Made by a program: the position numbers and the translations under genes. This document shows, piece after piece, positions 59,443 to 64,000 of a DNA stretch of 64,000 bases; positions within the stretch are counted from its first letter, which is position 1, and each line of letters opens with the position of its first letter. Below the pieces are notes generated by a model. That model was not told the origin of the DNA and ran no database searches. It saw only the letters and a list, made by a program, of their open reading frames with translations. The stretch lies in contig JABYQS010000014.1 of the NCBI GenBank assembly GCA_022592435.1, positions 248,001 through 312,000 on the forward strand. The letters run 5' to 3'. Source of the stretch: Cerioporus squamosus (Eukaryota > Basidiomycota > Agaricomycetes > Polyporales > Polyporaceae).

Positions 59443-61160
59443 GTTGGTGGATGTCCAAGTATACTCCTGGGTGGGTGTGCGGTGTGCGGTGTGCGGGTCG
59501 TGGAAAGCAGGAGCAGGAGCAAGAGCACAGAGGGGTCAAAAGCGAGAGGTTGCGGATCCAAGTACAGGTAACAGGAACAGGAGACTGACAGGAACCGAGA
59601 AGCGTTCCAAGTCGAGCCTGAGGTCGTCGCTAGCTCCGCCCAGCGGCGAGAAGACGGCAACTGCAGAGCGAGATAAGCTTCGAGGGGGCGGCGGGAAAAC
59701 GGGTGGACTAATACGTGCCCGTGTCCGTGTAGTGGTAGTGGTAGTAGTGGTGGTATACGCTGGATTACTACTGCGTCCGGGTCGTGAGCGTACGGGCGGA
59801 TCCTGTGACCGGCGCGGTCTCGAGTCGAATGCTCGTCGATAGCGGCTGGCAGTCAGTTGACTGTGCTGCTCGAGTCAAGTGGCGGGTGAGCGATGTGCGT
59901 CCCTTGGATAGGAAACCGTCGCGGATGGTGGAGGTACGTAGGAGAAAGAGCAAGAGAAGGCAAGTACTTACGCGGAATGGGCTGCGCCTCGACGCGAGCT
60001 CGCCGCTCGGCGGTGCAGACGGCACCCCATATGGGCGCGTCCACTGGCAGCACACCGTGTCTCCGGCCCACACATGCACATGCATATGCACGCATGCACG
60101 CAAACCATCGCGACAAATGATGTCGAATCGCGCGCCTTCGAGCAGTCAGGACAACGGACGGAGCATCCTCTTTCAACGGCGGCGCGCGCAAAGGCGGATG
60201 CAGGGTCCGTGTACATGTTCCCGAGGTCGCTCCGGCTTTGCCGTCATACTCAAGCTCGGCAGGCGGTATCCGAGACCACCGCACGGCGCACACAAACGAG
60301 AGATTGAAGGCGATATTGTATTCTTTACAATAAATAGCGGAAACTCGAGGACTTCCAGTATCTACCAGGGTACTAGGCTACATTCTTACTTCATGCATGC
60401 ATGCGACGGGGGTGGGGAGAGAGGAGAGAAGACCAGAGTCGGCGCCGGTGGGGGATGGAGATGAGAGAGAGATCGACGACGACAAACACGAACGAGAGAG
60501 AATATACGAGAGGAGTAGCACGCAATGTCAGTAATCACGACCGAAACCCAGCAAGCATCAGCACCTGTAACGGCGGTCAAGGATAAAGGAGGAATAGATG
60601 ATAGATGGGAGAAAGCAAGAAACGAGAACGGGCACGGGGAGAGCGAGGGCAACGGTAGAGTACAAGGAGTGGATGGTCTTCTTCTGATGCTGCAACGACA
60701 CCATTAAACTAGCGGGCGGGCGGGGGAGGAATAAGGCAAGGAGGGTAGTGCGACGATCCCCACGCCATGCGACGACTCAAGAAAGCAACGCGAAGGTCAA
60801 CGTATGTAACCGTGGAACGACGGCGCACAGCACGCTCTAACGTGGGCTTCGGGAGGAAGGAGGAAAACTCGACAACGATGCAAGCATAAAAACGCGCAGT
60901 AGGATAGGCATGTGGATAGTGGATAGAGAGCCGAGCCAAACGTCTCAAGAGGGAAGAAAGAGCCGCGCATTACTTAGATACAACGAACAAGAGAACTCGC
61001 CGCAGCGTCCGTGATTCGTACGTGACATGGACACCGAGCCGGGGCTATAGATATAGAGAGGGTCGGGACCGGGAGGCGGGAGGCGGAAAGAAGCAAAGCG
61101 AGCGTACTGGCGGGACGTCGTTGGGTCATTGGGCACGTGGCTAACCAGGGCGTGCCGTGT
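59443..61160. other. 1.7 kb intergenic with simple-sequence tracts
   Basis: Lies between the WD40 start and the Crz1-type stop. It has an alternating purine/pyrimidine stretch of CATGCACATGCATATGCA type at about 60069-60105 and GA-rich tracts at 60400-60720. The longest frame (59784-60464, plus) has no known motif. I see no gene; the left part is the WD40 promoter and 5' UTR. Confidence 0.4.
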
Positions 61161-63964
61161 CTAGCAATGGAGGTCGAGGAAACGGGGCAACGAGACCTGC
61201 GAGGAAGAAGGGGACGGGGACGCCGCTCTCACTACATCATCATGCCCCCGACCTGCCATGAGCCATCGGGTCGGGCTTGACCTGGTCACCCGACGGCGGG
61301 GCCGACCCCTCCGTATCGGACGTCGCCGACGACGCCCCAGTTGGCAGGGCATCGAGGTGCGCCGTCGACCCGGGTTGAGCTCCTCCTGGATCTTCCGGCA
61401 TTCCGCGCCGCCCTCGGAGCGTACTGGGCAACCTACGATCAGTCCCACGTTTGTGAATGTCAAAAAAGTGCGCAACGCGGAAGCGAAACGGAACGCGCGG
61501 GGACGGCGACGGGGGAGGAAGGGGAGGAAGTGGTGGGGTGGGGGGAGGAGGGAGGAGGGAGGGCAAATGAACGACGGAGGAAGGTACTCACGATGCCGGT
61601 TCAGCGCGTCCATCCGCGCAAAGTTCTTCTTGCAGCCTTCGCAGGGGTATGGTCGGATGTTCAGATGGAGCTGCTCGTGCCGCTTGCAGTCGTGCTGCCG
61701 CGCGAAGCCCTTGCCGCACCCGGGCCACTTGCACTGGTATGGCTTCTCCTCCGCGTGCGATCGCAAATGGCCTGTGCGTGTCCACCGCACCGACACCAGG
61801 CGATACCGCGAGGGGAAGGATAAAGAGCAGCGGAAGAGGTGCAATGCAGTCAGCTACGCTCGCCCCAACAACACCAAACGACAACGCACCCTTCAAGTTA
61901 AAGTGCCTCGTGAACGTGCTCCCGCACCCTGGCACCGGACACGCGAAGTTGGCGGGCTGCTTCCTCCGATCATGGCTCGCCTTCGCTGTGCTCGGCGTCG
62001 TGACGTGCGGCCGCGTAACGGTCATCGGCACACCACCGTCGGCACCCGGCATATCCACCTGCAGCATACCTTGTCGCGACCTCGAAACCGTGATCTGCCC
62101 GTTCACTTGGCCAGCCATGTTCGGGTTCGTCATGCCCATCTGGCCCGATAGCGACGGCGCCATGCCCATGCCCATGCCCATCATGCCGCCCATCCCAGGA
62201 CCAGCAAGACCCGAGAGGCCGAGATCTTGCGGCGGGAGCGATCCGTGGTTGAATCGGGGGGACGCTGACGGGCTCGGGTAGGGGCTTGCACTGGTGCGGG
62301 CGCTGGACGCCGCGCTCCCGCTCCAGCCAGCGACGTTGCCCACCATGCCGCCGCCCATGCCAATCATACCTCCAATGCCGCGCTCCCGAGACCCCGAGCT
62401 GGATCGTCGGTGGTGTCCGCGAGTTATCGACTGCACGGGCTCGCTCGGGTGCAGGAACTGTTGGCGCATGAACTCCTGTTGCGTGTGCGATGCAGGCGGG
62501 AACATCATCCCAGGCTGAGGAGACATGGAGTTCGGACGGAGGTCCAGTGAGCGGACTTGGCGCGTGTGCGTGTTGCGCTGCCCGCCGTCGCTCTTTGCCC
62601 GCCGAATCGCACCCGGTGGGTCAACCGTGAGATAATCCGCCGCATACTGATTGTACGAGTTCGGCTGGTTGCCGAACGTCGTCTGGTGGGGGCCTGCAGA
62701 CGAAGGGTGACGGAAGTCCTGAAGCGGATCCTGCGACTGGCCCTGGCCGGGACCCGGGAGGACATCGTTAAGGTTGACAGTCCCGCCTTGTCGCTGGTCG
62801 GCCGTGGGTATGGTGTTCCATACTGGCGGCGGGCGCAAGGAAGTATCGGACAAGCTCCGCGTGCGCGTCGGGGCCTGTGGGAGCAAGAACTGCTGGCCTC
62901 GGTTGAACTGCATCTGCCTTTGCTGGGCGCTGTCGTCGACGAGCGCCGAGGATGAGCTTGATCCGGGAGGGAAGGTGAAGGCCTGATCGGCGAAGTGCCC
63001 TCCCTGCGCGCCGAACTGTTGATGTTGCGCCCATTCTTGCGCGTTCGACGGCCCCGCGTTGGAAGATCCGCCTAGACATTGACAACAATAGGTGAGCGAT
63101 GGGAAGATGGTAGCGAAGGCTCGGAGACAACAAGTACTACGCACCTTGCTGGAGGTTGGCAAGAGTGTCCTGGAAAGGCACGTTCTGCGCGGTCACGCCG
63201 CCGCCGCTGACGGGGGTAGCTGGAACGATTTGTAAGGTTGGGCCGGACCCAATGAGACCGCCGTCTCCATCGGGAGCGTTGATGATGGGCGGGGAGTCGC
63301 CGCTCGCGCCGCCTGGGCTTGTGGTGTCTGGAATGACGAGCTGGGGCGGGGACTGGGGCTTGTTCATGGGGGGAGAACGGCGGTCCTCGGGGAGGGAGCC
63401 TGCTGGCCAGGCGGGTGAGTGGAATGACAAGCTGTCCTGGAAGGACTGAGAGATATCGGGGCGAGGAGATGAGGGATGCATGTAGGACGAGTTTGATGAT
63501 GCGTGACTGTGTCCGTCGTCTTCGAGGCCGTTGCTAGAGGCGGGAGAGGCGTGATCGAAGGCGTTGGGAGATGAGTAGTCGTGGAGCGGAGGGGTTACGG
63601 AGACAGAGACGTGGGCACCGTTCATATACCGTTCGTCAAGAATGAGGGGGCCCCCGGAGGAAGGGACGTCGTACTCGTCCGGGTTGTACTCCTCGGTGAT
63701 CGTGATGCCGGAGGGGTTGTCGGCGAAGAGGGCGAGGGAGTCGTCTGTGCCGTCTATTGGCGGGAGGTCGGAGTAGGTTGAGTAGGGGGAGTTCTGGTAG
63801 GAGCCGTTGTAGGAGGGCGTGTGGGGGAAGTGGGAGACGGGGTCTGGGTAGGGGTCGAAGGAGTCGTAGGCGGACTGGTGGGGCGAGGCGTCGTAGAGAT
63901 GGGGGGAGGAGGGGAGGAAGTCCTGGTCGGTATGGACCGCGGGGGCAAGGAGGAGGGGGTCCAT
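61161..63964 (-). CDS. C2H2 zinc-finger transcription factor, Crz1 type
   Basis: Exons 63145-63964, 61890-63071, 61592-61771 and 61161-61423 join to 814 codons from ATG 63964. Crz1 factors are dephosphorylated by calcineurin when calcium rises, enter the nucleus and switch on stress and cell-wall genes. The long N-terminal part is disordered, rich in Ser/Pro/Gln/Gly, with SP sites and a GITIT stretch (about residue 85) that resembles a PxIxIT calcineurin-docking motif. Three fingers lie at the end: CPVPGCGSTFTRHFNLKGHLRSH, CKWPGCGKGFARQHDCKRH and CEGCKKNFARMDALNRH, followed by LRSEGGAEC, the Crz1/Prz1 signature. The first finger is split by an intron after FNLK. A Met/Gly-rich run (GMGGMMGMGMGM) sits mid-protein. 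The promoter lies beyond the right edge. Confidence 0.92.
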
Positions 63965-64000
63965 AGCCGAGTGCTTTAACGGAAGGAACGGAGGAGAGAG

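Noticed and set aside
59784..60464. 226-codon plus-strand frame
   Set aside because: Low complexity, no motif, no splice support; sits in the intergenic region with repeats.

Overview
The window is nuclear DNA from a filamentous basidiomycete, most likely a wood-decay agaricomycete of the Polyporales type. It is GC-rich. Genes carry many short introns (about 50-60 nt, GT...AG). The gene set includes expanded secreted peptidases, a fungal F-box-like family, alpha-kinases and a Crz1-type factor. No bacterial or organellar features are seen. Exon boundaries given here were worked out by eye from splice signals and reading-frame continuity.

Layout. 1-5.7 kb: the 5' end of a conserved fungal gene running off the left edge, then 26S proteasome ATPase Rpt2 (minus) and a Yip1-family Golgi protein (plus). 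7.2-29.9 kb: an acid-peptidase cluster made of a dead sedolisin fragment, a sedolisin (S53), a serine carboxypeptidase (S10) and a second sedolisin. A 13.5-kb mobile element sits between the carboxypeptidase and the second sedolisin. 30.4-36.2 kb: three tandem F-box-like paralogues that share gene structure and a core promoter. 36.7-47.2 kb: an unrecognised Ser-rich protein, COQ4, an ARO8-type aminotransferase, a YggS/PROSC PLP-homeostasis protein, a dead SRPK-like kinase and a UPF0014 membrane protein. 47.6-64 kb: an ADP1-like ABCG transporter, an HNH-like protein, a disordered protein with a KEN box, a WD40 protein and a Crz1-type zinc-finger factor.

The outstanding feature is the element at 13643-27184. 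It has perfect 88-bp terminal inverted repeats and is flanked by a 5-bp direct repeat, AGGTC. Inside, a 6.66-kb unit is present twice head to tail and the copies are almost identical. Each unit encodes, convergently, an integrase-core (DDE) protein and a 785-aa alpha-type protein kinase with three N-terminal zinc-knuckle exons. Both integrase copies carry the same in-frame TGA. I do not know of a described element that pairs these two genes. The secreted peptidases probably act together in extracellular protein breakdown at acid pH (endo/tripeptidyl cleavage by S53, C-terminal trimming by S10). The other genes are ordinary housekeeping or signalling genes without clear functional linkage.
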